Assembly: GCA_023362775.1 (NCBI GenBank)
Contig: JALMGJ010000015.1
Span: 8,071,001 to 8,135,000, forward strand
Source: Charina bottae
Lineage: Eukaryota > Chordata > Lepidosauria > Squamata > Charinaidae
Reading direction: 5' to 3'
DNA: 64,000 nucleotides
The translations under genes and the position numbers were made by a program. Below are positions 42,862-54,500 of the stretch, one piece after another (within the stretch, counting starts at the first letter, position 1; each line of letters starts with the position of its first letter). The notes beneath the pieces were generated by a model. It had not been told where the DNA came from and did no database searches. It saw only the letters and a program-made list of their open reading frames with translations.

Positions 42862-42915
42862 TATAGAATTATATGTAATTATATATAATATAATTGAGTA
42901 TAGAATTGCGGATTA

Positions 42916-44585
42916 GGGTATCCTAAAATCAAGGAAATTTAGTGATATGACTACATTCAGACTGAAGATCTGGGCTATGATCCAGAGAAAATTGCATGCT
43001 TTTTGACCCAGTGTGAGACTCTCTGATTTACTCCCTGGTAAGTTTGTATAAGATTGTGTTCATTTAAGTGAGAGGGGAATTGACAACATATTTAACTCAA
43101 AGGAATTGTATTCCTGTGGTTACAAATCTTGACAATGATATCCCCCTAATTCTACTTAATTTTCGTAGAAGAAAATTAGTACTCATTTAACTCCCCCACT
43201 GAAACTAACAGGGTAGAAAAGTATTTAATTTGGCTGGATCGGTTTTAATAACAACAAAGAACTTCGGCCAAAGTTAATCATTTTAAAATCCTATTGATCT
43301 TGTTGGTTGAGATGAACTGCAGCTCTTTCTCACTGAAATAAAGACTCTGAAGTGCTAATTTTGCTTCTGTTATATCTATCATGCAGGGAATTCACCAACA
43401 TTTTTGTTTAAGAGCAACATTTGGCCTTGAGGGGTATAAAGCCCTCATTCCTTGAAGGTTGGTGAGACCAGGACATGGAAGGAGAGGAGGCAAGACACAT
43501 CCAAAGTTTGATTTAATTTAAATGCAAATGTAGTGAATACAGTATTATGATAAATTAACAAACATGGGTACCATGGTTTTTCACATAACTAATAGTTTCC
43601 CTCTTCTATTAAAAATCACATCACATCAGCATCAAGGGGTGCCTATGTGTCATCCCAAGACTCCCAGAATGCCACACGCAGTTCTAAAGACAGAAATGTG
43701 TGTCTCTGACATTCCCTGTGTGGGTGCTTTGTTCCTATGACTTGCTTTACTGGATCAATGAGGCAACTTGTGTATTATTGGAACCCCAAAAGGGGATCAT
43801 CTAATCTAGTCAACTAATTTCTCAGGTGGTAAGATTTAGTCCCAAATTCGTCAGATTTTGGTGCTGATAGTTACAGTAATTCCACTCAACCACCTAAATT
43901 CCTCAGTGTTGTGTCAACTCTTACTAGAGATGTCCATGATCAACACAAGATCCTAGAGAGGTACTTGGACAATAAGGCTTCTCTAGGTGCTCCATCGCTG
44001 TGGTCATTTCCATTTTTGCACCAGTGGCTAAATGGGAGGAATTCAAAATGCTTCTGAACCTGTCCACACATATGTCAACTCTGATCTTATCACCACAGAT
44101 TTTTATTATTTACCTCCAGTGTGGAGAAAATAATAAAAAAGCAGGGAGGGAGCTGTGACGTGGCAACCTTTCAGTCTCCATAGTAGCTGGGAAGGCTAAA
44201 CACATAGTGACTGAATAATTAATCCAAGTATTTGCTGTCACATGTTGCTAGCGTGCAAAGGCGAGTCAACTGGCTGGATTGTTTCTCCTCTGTGAACAAG
44301 GTTGGTGACCAGAAGTAGCACTCACATGCCTAGATGTTTGTTAACATCTGTGTAATGTTTTGCCAGCAACCATGGATATTGTGCGTGGAAAACCTGGTCC
44401 GTGACATTTTTGCTCACTTCCATGAATCCAAAAATAAAATAGAGATTCGGATAAAAATCCCAAATAAATAATTTTCTGTCTCATTTGTGTTGCAGTACCT
44501 CAATAAGAATGTATGGGATTGAAAAGTTGGGCACTTGATCACTGAACTGCACTAATGAAAAATTACATATCTCAACAGAGAGTCT
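42916..44585. other. No feature recognised
   Basis: Unique-looking sequence. No repeat ends or protein motifs. Confidence 0.45.
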
Positions 44586-44589
44586 GGGT

Positions 44590-44735
44590 AAATATGTTTT
44601 CATTTGTTGACTGAAATAACTTATTTTCCGTGGTCACATACTACCTTGAATCATAAACTAATAAAACAGACTGTGTTTGCATAGCAATCCCCCCAAACCA
44701 ACCAGGGTTAAAACTAACCAATCTTAGTATGTTGT
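44590..44735. repeat. AACCATGGTTT-like family copy split by Bov-B
   Basis: GGTCACATACTACCTTGAATC and ACCAGGGTTAAAACTAACCA resemble the decayed family. Its continuation (ATCTGGTTAAGCATATGG) lies after the Bov-B insertion at 45630. Confidence 0.35.
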
Positions 44736-44746
44736 GGGATATGATT

Positions 44747-45603
44747 TTGTTGTTGTTGTTCAGTCGTTTAGTCGTGTCCGACTCTTCGTGACCTCATGGA
44801 CCATAGCACGCCAGGCCTTCCTGTCCTCCACTGTCTCTCGGAGTTTACTCAAATTCATGTTCATTACATCAGTGATGCTATCTAACCATCTCATCCTCTG
44901 CCGTCCCCTTCTCCTTTTGCCTTCAGTCTTTCCCAGCATCAGGGTCTTTTCCAGTGAGTCCTCTCTTCGCATTAGGTGGCCAAAGTATTTGAGCTTCAGC
45001 TTCAGTATCTGTCCTTCCAATGAGCAGTCAGGGTTGATTTCCTTTAGGATTGACTGGTTTGACCTCCTTGCAGTCCAAGGGACTCTCAAGAGTCTTCTCC
45101 AGCACCACAGTTCGAAAGCATCAATTCTTCAGCGCTCAGCCTTCCTTATGGTCCAACTTTCACAGCCATACATTACTACTGGAAAAACCATAGCTTTAAC
45201 TATACGGACCTTTGTCGGCAAGGTGATGTCTCTGCTTTTTAATATGCTGTCTAGGTTTGCCATAGCTTTCCTCCCAAGGAGCAAGCGTCTTTTAATTTCA
45301 TGGCTGCAGTCACCGTCTGTGGTGATCTTGGAGCCCAAGAAAATAAAATCTGTCACTGCTTCCATTTCTTCCCCTTCTATTTGCCAGGAAGTGATGGGAC
45401 CATCTTCCGGCGTCATATCTTTTAGCCTTTTGATACTGTCCATGGGTTTTCTTGGCAAGGATACTGGAGTGGTTTGCCATTCCCTCCTCCAGTTTTGGAC
45501 CACGTTTTGTCAGAACTCTCCGTCATGACCTGTTCTTCTTGACCTGACTTCATTGAGTTACGCAAGCCCCTTCGCCACGACAAGGCAGTGATCCATGAAG
45601 GGG
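44747..45603 (-). mobile_element. Bov-B (RTE) LINE, internally deleted, 11-bp TSD
   Basis: The minus-strand 5' end (GGATCACTGCCTTGTCGTGG, then CAAACCACTCCAGTATCCTT) is the Bov-B 5' UTR. It is joined at ~45430 directly to the distal ORF2, so the endonuclease and the RT catalytic core are missing. The 3' end is TCGTGTCCGACT-type sequence in inverse followed by (AAC)n. GGGATATGATT flanks it exactly at 44736-44746 and 45604-45614, so both natural ends are present. This makes it an internal-deletion form and not a 5'-truncated copy. Confidence 0.92.
44760..45503 (-). pseudogene. Bov-B ORF2 C-terminal part with one in-frame stop
   Basis: The frame runs 248 codons with one TGA at 45129-45131. Both sides are in the same frame, and CGCTGAAGA suggests a CGA to TGA change. 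Visible text: SWQIEGEEMEAVTDFIFLGS, DCSHEIKRRLLLGRKAMANL, MVFPVVMYGCESW, then LKLKYFGHLMRREDSLEKTL, GKRRRGRQRMRWLDSITD and AWRAMVHEVTKSRTRLND. These are Bov-B family signatures. The 5' UTR sequence itself supplies the N-terminal residues MVQNWRREWQTTP of the fused frame. It has no catalytic motif and cannot be autonomous. Confidence 0.9.
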
Positions 45604-45619
45604 GGGATATGATTACTAG

Positions 45620-47078
45620 GAATTAAACTAATCTGGTTAAGCATATGGTGGAAACACAGCCAAAGGTTTTACCTGTTTAAAGAGAGGACTGAAATTTTCA
45701 CAAATTGTCTGTGAAACCAGTAAATGGAGTTTTGCAATGGGTCCTGAATGATGAACCCAGCAGATAAAGCACCCCTAATTATAGGACAGATGACATATAT
45801 TGCTAAGGAGAGGGAAGTTATTTGTTCAGGTTTTTCTTTGACTGTGGACTTGATTTGCACTCTCCAAGCTCATACGAAAAATAAGGACAGTTCTTTCCCT
45901 GTGTTTTTGAATGTTGCAGTGCATTGAAAAAATGGGCACAACCATGGATATCTTCTGAACAGGCGTGCAAAAACTCCATATGTAAAGACCCATTAAGGAA
46001 CTTGCATGCAAAAGGAGAAATAGCTAAGGATAAATATTGACTAACATTTCTTCAGATTTCTTGCTGGTTAAAAACAAAACATGGTTTGCAAACTATTATG
46101 GAAACAAATCAAAGCAAATGTCAGCCTGGAAAAATGAGAAATTGGGAGAAGCTAAAATTATGATCCATTGAGAAACTTTAAATCTTTTTTCTCTGAATGT
46201 CTGATCCAGGCAAGCCATATTCTAACACATTTCAGCATTGTTGTTAAACTGAAAAATCTTTCATTTATACTGAGAAAGGGAGGAGGGGAAAGGAGGGAAA
46301 TAATATCACCGTGCATATTTTTATGTAACATTAAGCCAGTGTTGGAATTTAGAGGCAGTAAATCAATTCCAGAAATATTGTTTGTTGAGTTAATTCAGTA
46401 CATCTGGGAATGACTAAAAATAGCTGGGAAGTATTCCAGGTCGAGTGGCTGATGTGCCAGAAAGTGATTCATTTTTATATTGGTGAGATAGCAGTCCTGG
46501 TGCCAGCACACATGTCATTTTGCAAGGATAACTAAATAGACTCAAATTTTAAGTCTCTGAAAATAATTTTAAAGTTACCTGCTATTTCAGAAAAAAAATG
46601 ATGTCATTGAAGGGGAACAAGTTCCATTGAATAAAACTGAAATAGATCTTAATGTGGATTTAAGATGACAGCCTATAAGAAAGAGGAAAAAGATGAAATA
46701 GTGGATATACAAAAAGACAAAATATTGGATTTACAAATGAAATCAGTTGATGATTAACAATTAGTCCTTTACTATCAAGCAACCTGTCTGGTCCTTGGCC
46801 ACTTCATAGCTTCCATTAACTCCTAAGTATAGAAAGTTAACTCCATAGGAAAAAAAAAGTTCTCTTTCAAGCCTACTTCAGATCAGGAAGTGGAAATAGC
46901 CAAGGAGGTTGCAGAAGGAGGGCGTGATGAGTAGCAAGGGGAAAGCAAAAACAAAAACTAATACAGTACATAATGGCATCATGGCATCCTCTCCCACGAC
47001 ACATTGATAAGGGAAATTCCAAAGCAGCTCCAAAAGAAATGTTAAAGGAATTCTAAAGCATTCTTATAAAGGAAAAAC
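45620..47078. other. No feature recognised
   Basis: AT-rich unique-looking sequence after the short continuation of the interrupted repeat. Confidence 0.45.
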
Positions 47079-47080
47079 AA

Positions 47081-47230
47081 GGGAAGGGAAGGGAAGGGAA
47101 GGGAAGGGAAGGGAAGGGAAGGGAAGGGAAGGGAAGGGAAGGGAAGGGAAGAGAAGAGAAGAGAAGAGAAGAGAAGAGAAGAGAAGAGAAGAGAAGAGAA
47201 GAGAAGAGAAGAGAAGAGAAGAGAAGAGAA
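47081..47230. repeat. Pentanucleotide array (GGGAA)14-(GAGAA)16
   Basis: Fourteen GGGAA units switch sharply to sixteen GAGAA units with no mixed zone. The tract is purine-only on the plus strand. Confidence 0.97.
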
Positions 47231-47234
47231 GATG

Positions 47235-48280
47235 GGAAATCTTATGTTAGCATAAAAAGCCACAAGCAGACTTCTGATGACCGTGTATATTTATTGCAAT
47301 GGTTAAGAGTGACCAAGGTATATTCAAGCATGCATTTGTTTGCAATTCATACCACACAGTGAAGGCATAGTATCTATATCTGTTTGTTTGTATGTTCCTG
47401 CTATGTATTTGACACAAATGTTCTGGAGCAAGGGGAATTTGCTGCTCATTCTTGGTTTGCCCAGGATACTCTGTGATGGGATTAGCACCGGCAGTCTGAT
47501 GTCTTCCACCAAAAACCAAGTTCCAGAGTGCTGAATAGACAGTAAATTATTTATTAACAGGGGCGTCTCAGAAGGACTTGCCACCTGCAGTGGGAGGATC
47601 CAGATACACCTTCCCTTGTGCCCCCTCCCCAACTATGGAAGTTTTATCAATCACTCACCAGCTGATCTGCTCTGAGGGGTTCATACATACATAGCATTGC
47701 ATCACTCCTTGCCCCTCCAAAAGGAATACATGTAGGATCACAGAACATGTTTCACCCATTTACTGAATTAATATTAAACTATAAGCTAACTAAACAGTTG
47801 AGTTTGCACAGTCTGTTATACCTTCTCTGCCCAAAAAACGAAGCTTACATTATCATGTGAAAGCATCTGCTTGGTCTTTAAGCAACCTGGTTGAATGTAT
47901 TGCAGTGGACACAACCATAGGGAAACCAATGGAGGTGGCTAGCTCCTCTGGAGAGCTGCATGCCCTTGTCAAAATGAAGGGCCTTGAGTGGGGGGGGGCA
48001 TGGCTCCAGTGTGTCACCCATCATGTCTACCACCTGAAGCAGCTGCTTTTGAACCCAATAGTTGGGCTGGTCCTGAGTATGAGTCCTACCCATTTAATTC
48101 ACACACACACACACCACACACATATCCATGCAGAAAACCTACTAAAATATTCCAAGATTCTGACTCCTTTCAGCTCCTGACAGTAAATCTTAGAGATTTC
48201 AAGTATCAGTTAGTCCTTTAAAGATACTGCTTTACTATTCATGGGAATTTGTTTCAATGGATCAGAGCAGTGACCTGATT
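47235..48280. other. No feature recognised; short (CA)n near 48103-48122
   Basis: Unique-looking sequence. Open frames here are short and lack motifs. Confidence 0.45.
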
Positions 48281-48282
48281 CC

Positions 48283-48387
<105 letters not shown>

Positions 48388-48389
48388 TA

Positions 48390-50420
48390 TTGTTGCCCCT
48401 GTTCCATTTGTGACTATTGAAGGATCCACATTAAATATTCTTTGAGGAAAAATTGGATTGGAGGAGTTACCCTTTCTAGAGTTGGGAATTGCTTTGGTGT
48501 TTTAACTATACATTTGCACATTTTTAGAAATGTAGCCTAACCTGTCAGGAAAATGTCCAATTATGGCCTGTGTTTCCATGAGATAATTACACTCCTCTAA
48601 AGGTACATGGAGAATAAGTCAGTCAAATGTAAGAGGGGAAAGAAAAGATATAAGTACTGTACTGGAGAGAAAGATGAAATTGTGTTTTTGGGGAATCTTT
48701 ATTTCTGGCCAGATCACTGGTTCTTGTGCAAAACCAATTCCTGTGGTTCAGTATGTCATTTATGAACCTAGAAAACTAGATTATTTCAACAAACTATGGT
48801 TCAGTTAACCAAGGTAAGCATGCTATGCAAACAAAAGTTACATAAATGTTACAAATTTATGAAGTAACCTTGCAATGGTATTTTTAATTACTTACATGCT
48901 TATGTGTTGCTCCAATCATTTATGACTTTAACCAACTTTTTAATGGGATTCAGGCTCCAGGTTGGCCTTTTTGTTATATCTCTGTCAATTTTCTGCCAGT
49001 ACATTCAGAAAAGGTCTTTCTAGGGCAAGAATCCTATTTTTTTTCTCCCAGATTGAGATCCACACATCTTTTGATGCAACGTTAGCATTGCTCAAAATGG
49101 ATGGGGCCAGAACAAAAACGAAAGTTGATTTAATTTAATTTTAATTTAATGAAAACTAAAATCAATTATTTAACCATCTATGGCTGTATGAAGATTTAAC
49201 CCAAGGATGCCGATTGGGGCTGATTCACTCAATTTACCTTTTCAAATCAAATCTTCACATTGGTTCATTGTACTGAATAAGGTGCATTCCAATTGATTGA
49301 TTGGTTTGTTTGTTTGAACCATTGATAGACCTCTTCTCATAAAAAAACAATTCTTAGAGCAGCTCAATATGCATTTACAAGTTGGATCTTAGGTGATCTA
49401 AACATTCAATACATAGCATCTTAAAAATTAAGATTAGCGGCACATTTCAGAGGCCCTCTGAGGGTGAGTTCTGGTGCCCCCATGGGGCCTTGGGGTCTTA
49501 AGCTGAATAGACTCGCTTTATTTTATCAGGGAAAAGTTGGAGGGTACGGCCTTCAGAAAATTGCTTTCTCTAAACATTGTTCTCTATGAAGGTTACTCAG
49601 TCATGTTCTCCTCTCCATTGTATGCTTGTTTATTGATAGAAAGATATAACGAAAATCTTTAGAGGCCTGATCAGCCTGCATATCTTTGGATGTTAACACA
49701 CTGTTCTTGGCCAGAGGCTCATAGCATTAGGCCCATCATTAGCTATTACTGGGGTGTTGTGTATTTCATTCCTATGAACTATCCTGAACATTTCTACCAC
49801 CCCCAAATGTGGCAGAAAAAGAAAATAAAAGAGAGAGAGGGAGTTTTCCATTAAACTTTTTAATATGCAGATGAACCTTGAAATAATTGTTTGATAATGA
49901 CATGCCTTTTTTTTTTTTGGTATATGTGTGGAAATATCTCTTGATGATAATTTATCCTACAATTATTGTTCCTTAGCACTATGCTTATAATTAAGGCAAA
50001 GGAGTATTATGCATCACTTCATTTAACATTTTCTTTGTCGGCAGCCTTGCCTCTCTTTAATGCAGCTCAGAGCTGATAAAAACTGATTATATGCAAAGCC
50101 AGACATCCTGAAGAACTTTGATCTCCTCCCCTCCCTTTTCCAGAGAATATGACTTTTGTGTGAAGTGGGTTTCAATACCAGTTTCCAGAGCGTTGTTTTA
50201 AACAACTTTCAGTAGCTATAAATATGTACTCACTTTGATTTCCAGTTGCCCTTGCAAGAAAATTGTTTTCTTTATGAGAGCGTTCACAGTGGAATGTTGG
50301 CATTCCAGGTGAAGAGAATCCATTTCAGAGTCTTCTTCTGCATTTGCTTTTAACTGCCAGGATGATTTTACAGGATCTTCCAATCCTGAGATGTAATTCC
50401 AGACTTGCAAGATTATGTTA
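48390..50420. other. No feature recognised
   Basis: Two kilobases of AT-rich unique-looking sequence. AACTATGGTTCAGTTAACC near 48790 may be a scrap of the AACCATGGTTT-like family. Confidence 0.4.
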
Positions 50421-50424
50421 ATGT

Positions 50425-50687
50425 AACCTTACAATAAACATAGAGCTAGTACTTCTGGGTGTGCTTCTTGTCTTGACTATCCCACAAGGCTGACATTAAT
50501 CTTGCAAATCTCAAACTATATATCTTCCCCTTCACCTTTATAGTCCAAGAAACTAGGGACGGTCCCTTCTGAGATGTTTGTCATGCCCCCATTCCTTCTG
50601 TGGGCTCTTATCTGACCATTGCCTAGTCTGCGGCTCTTCTTCCTGTCTCCCAAGGTCGTTCCCACATACCATTACAGGTGTTGCCTT
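50425..50687. repeat. Partial copy of the foldback element with inverted spacer
   Basis: The first part (AATGTAACCTTACAATAAAC, TACTTCTGGGTGTGCTTCTT) is the reverse complement of the spacer at 30425-30480. The second part (AACTAGGGACGGTCCCTTCT, CCTGTCTCCCAAGGTCGTTC) is the right arm in the same orientation as at 30482-30682. The spacer is therefore flipped relative to the arm. Confidence 0.7.
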
Positions 50688-50689
50688 TC

Positions 50690-50985
50690 AGATAATTACA
50701 ATGTTTAAAGGAACTTTAGTTTAATTAAGGATTTTTATTTATTCCTTCACCCAATAATGGCTCACTAACCTTTTTTTCCTCTAATAGATCTAATAGAAGT
50801 ACATTATGTTTTCAAGCCCTGTAAGTAAATCTGTCAAGCTAGCCAGTCAAAGCTAGATGTTTTTTTTTAAAAAAATCACCCTTAAGCCAGGTGGTGGCAA
50901 ATTCAGGCATCTCCAAAACTGAAGGCAGAATGAAAGGAAGCCAGAAGAGAACTCCACCTAGCATTAAAAAGACACACAATTGGGC
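50690..50985. other. No feature recognised
   Basis: Short unique-looking spacer between the foldback copy and the L2 fragment. Confidence 0.4.
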
Positions 50986-50989
50986 ATTT

Positions 50990-51400
50990 GTTTTATTTAT
51001 TTATTTATCAAATTTTTATCACTGCCCATCTCCCCTTCAATGAGGGACCCTGGGCGGTTTACAATAAATTTTTTTAACATTCAATACAAACTATCAATAA
51101 TACAAATAGAAGATAGAAATATAAAATACAATAAAATCCAGATGGTGGTAAGTTCTACTTCAGTCCGTAAGTGTATAAAGAGCCGGTCTAGGGCACCAGC
51201 CATCCCCAAGAATGGCTATTCCCCTCCCCAGGCACGATGGCAAAACCAGGTCTTCAGTTTTTTATGGAAGTCCAGGAGAGAGGGGGCTTGCCTCACCTCC
51301 GGGACAAGAATGTTCCAGAGGGTGGGAGCTGCTGCAGAGAAGGCCTGCTTCCTGGACCCCGCCAGATGGAATTCTCTTACAGACGGGGTCTGTAGCATTT
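50990..51400 (-). mobile_element. 5'-truncated L2 LINE, 3' 410 bp
   Basis: The minus-strand frame 51398-51216 reads TPSVREFHLAGSRKQAF, APTLWNILVPEV, KLKTWFCHRAW, the L2 C-terminus. The 3' UTR and a short (TTTA)n tail at 50990 follow. Codons and 3' end parallel 13854-14000. Confidence 0.85.
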
Positions 51401-51520
51401 ATGATGAAATGTATATCAATTTATGGATTTCTTGGGAGTATGTGTAACAGTTTGTTAAGTGCTAATTCAAAACTAAATTGATCATAATTATTCTGTATCT
51501 TAATGAACCAAAATCATATA

Positions 51521-54500
51521 GCTGTCTTCAATTTGAAGAAGACGAAAGAAGATCTGCCTGTTTTATGCTTCTTCTGATGAGAAGAATCCCAATCAAATAA
51601 TCCAAGTACATCATTGGCGATCACTCGTAGCCGAGTAAGATTGTCTTCCAAAGGTAAAATTTTAACGGTGGATCCGTAAGTGGCTATAAAGGCCAATTCT
51701 GGATCCGCACAACCTCCCACAATGAGGGCATAGGTTTCCGGGTGGGAGACGGTCATGATGATGGTTTGCCTGACGTGCCTTCCTCTTAGCTCTTTTCTCC
51801 CTTTCGCCCTGTACTTGTGCTTCTTCGAAGTCCATAGCGCCATTAATAAAGGATGACCTCCAATTGAAAAGCTCATGAGTTAGGGCTTCCCAGTTCTCAA
51901 TGCTGATATTACATTTTTTAAAATTAGCTTTGAGAGTATCTTTGAATCTCTTTTGCTGTCCACCAATATTCCGTTTTCCATTCTTAAGTTGGGAGTAAAG
52001 TAGCTGCTTTGGAAGACGATGGTCAGGCATTTGAACAACATGACCGGTCCAGCGAAGTTGATGTTGGATGATCATTGTTTCAATGCTGGTTGTTTTCGCT
52101 TCTTCTAATACGCTAACATTAGTCCGCCTATCTTCCCAAGTAATCTGCAGAATTTTTCGGAGGCAGCGTTGATGGAATCTTTCAAGAAGTTGGAGGTGGC
52201 GTTTGTAGAGGGTCCATGTTTCACAGGCGTACAGAAGGGTTGGTAGTACAATGGCTTTGTAAACAAGCATTTTGGTCTCCCTGCGAATGTCCCGATCCTC
52301 AAACACTCTATGCTTCATTCGGGAGAAAGCTACACTCGCAGAGCTCAGGCGATGCTGAATTTCAGCGTCGATGTCGGCTTTTGTAGATAGATGGCTGCCG
52401 AGATAAGAAAAGTGGTCGACATTTTCTAGTGACACACCTTTAAGCTGGATTGATGGCGCTGCAGAGGGATTGGTTCGAACTTGCTGGTAAAGCACTTTGG
52501 TTTTTTTAATGTTAATCGAGAGGCCGAGCTTTTCATATGCTTCTGCAAAGATGTTTAGGATAGTTTGAAGATGTTCCTCGGAGTGTGCACAGACTACGTT
52601 ATCATCAGCATATTGAAGTTCTATAACAGAAGTTGCAATTACCTTATTTTTTGCTTTCAGCCTACTAAGATTAAAAAGCTTTCCATCTGTTCGATATATA
52701 ATTTCTACACCAGTAGGAAGTTTCTCTTCAACAAGGTGTATAATCATAGCGATGAAGATAGCGAATAAGGTTGGAGCAATAACACATCCCTGTTTAACGC
52801 CGGATTCCACTTTAAATGGGTCGCTTTGAGAGCCATTGTTATTCAGGATTGTTGCCATCATGTCGTCATGGAGTAACCGCAAGATGTTCACAAATTTATC
52901 AGGGCATCCGATTTTCAGAAGGATGGTCCAGAGAGCAGTACGATTTACAGTATCAAAAGCTTTAGTCAGATCAATAAACGCCATGTACAGAGGGCGGTTT
53001 TGCTCCTTGCATTTTTCTTGAAGCTGTCGTGCAGTGAAGATCATATCCACTGTTCCCCTGGAATGGCGGAAGCCATTTTGCGTTTCAGGGAGGATGTCTT
53101 CTGATACAGATAGGAGACGGTTTGCGATGATCTTTGCCAGGATTTTGCCTGCTGTGGCTAGAAGGGAGATGCCTCGATAGTTTCCACAGTCTGTTCTATC
53201 ACCCTTTTTAAAGAGAGTGATAATTATGGCATCCCTAAAGTCTGCTGGAATCTCCTCCCTCATCCAGATTTTTTCGATGAGCTTATGAAGTTGTTGTGTA
53301 AGTTCAGGCCCGCCTTCTTTAAAGACTTCAGCAGGAATCCCATCAGGTCCACTAGCTTTGTTATTTTTCATTTGTTTAGTGGCTTTACTGACTTCCTCCA
53401 AACTAGGGGGTACTGCAAGCTCATCTCTTATTTGTTTTTGCGGGATTTGCAAGAAGACTTCATCAGCCACAGTAGAGTGACGATTAAGGAGATTGTAGTA
53501 ATTCTCTTTCCAGCGCAGTGCAATAGACTCTTTGTCCTTTAGAAGTTTAGCACCATCTACTGAGCGTAAGGGATTTGTACCATGGTTTGTTGGTCCATAG
53601 ATGGCCTTTATGGCATTAAAAAAGCCCTGTGCATCATGAGCATCTGCAAAATGTTGGGTTTCTTGGGCTTTTTTTATCCACCATATGTTCTTAAGTTCTC
53701 TAGTTCTTCTTTGGACTTCTGCCTTTGCACTGGCATAGATTTTTTTCTTAACGGCACAGTTAATATCTTTTTGCCATATCTGGAAGGCTTTCCTTTTCTT
53801 GTCAATAATATGTTCAATCTCACTATCGTTCTCATCAAACCAGTCCTGATGTCTCTTAGTCTGGTATCCGATAGTTTGTTCACAGGCTGAAATAATAGAA
53901 GTCTTCAGTTTAATCCAGTGTTCCTCAACATTTTCAGGAAGTTCCATAGGCAGATGTTCCTTGAGAGTTGATTGAAAGCAAGCTCGTTTAATAGAATCTT
54001 GAAGGGCCAGTGTATTCATTTTACGTCTTGGTTTTCTTCCTTGGAGCCTACGATGAGGGACAATCTTTATGGCCATCGTGGATCGAATTAATTGATGGTC
54101 TGTCCAGCAGTCATTGGCGCTCGTCATGGCTCTGGTGAGAAGTACATCACGGCGATCTCTAGCATGGACAATTACATAATCTAAAAGATGCCAGTGCTTC
54201 GACCGTGGGTGCTTCCATGATGTTTCAAATTTATTTTTCTGGCGAAAGAGTGTGTTAGTAATGACAAGGTTATGCTCTGCACATTTAGTCAGAAGTAAGG
54301 TTCCATTCGTGTTGCTGTTGTCAACTCCTTCTTTCCCAATGATCCCTGGCCACAAATCAAAGTCACGCCCAACTCTTGCATTGAAATTGCCCAGGAGGAT
54401 AATTTTATCCTCCTTTGGTATCTCTGATAAGATGGTGTCCAGCTGGGTATAAAATTTTTCCTTGATATCCTCATCTGCATCTAGTGTTGGTGCGTAAGCA

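Noticed and set aside
47042..47263. 73-codon frame with repeated SLLFS/SLPFP text
   Set aside because: It is the antisense translation of the GGGAA/GAGAA array.
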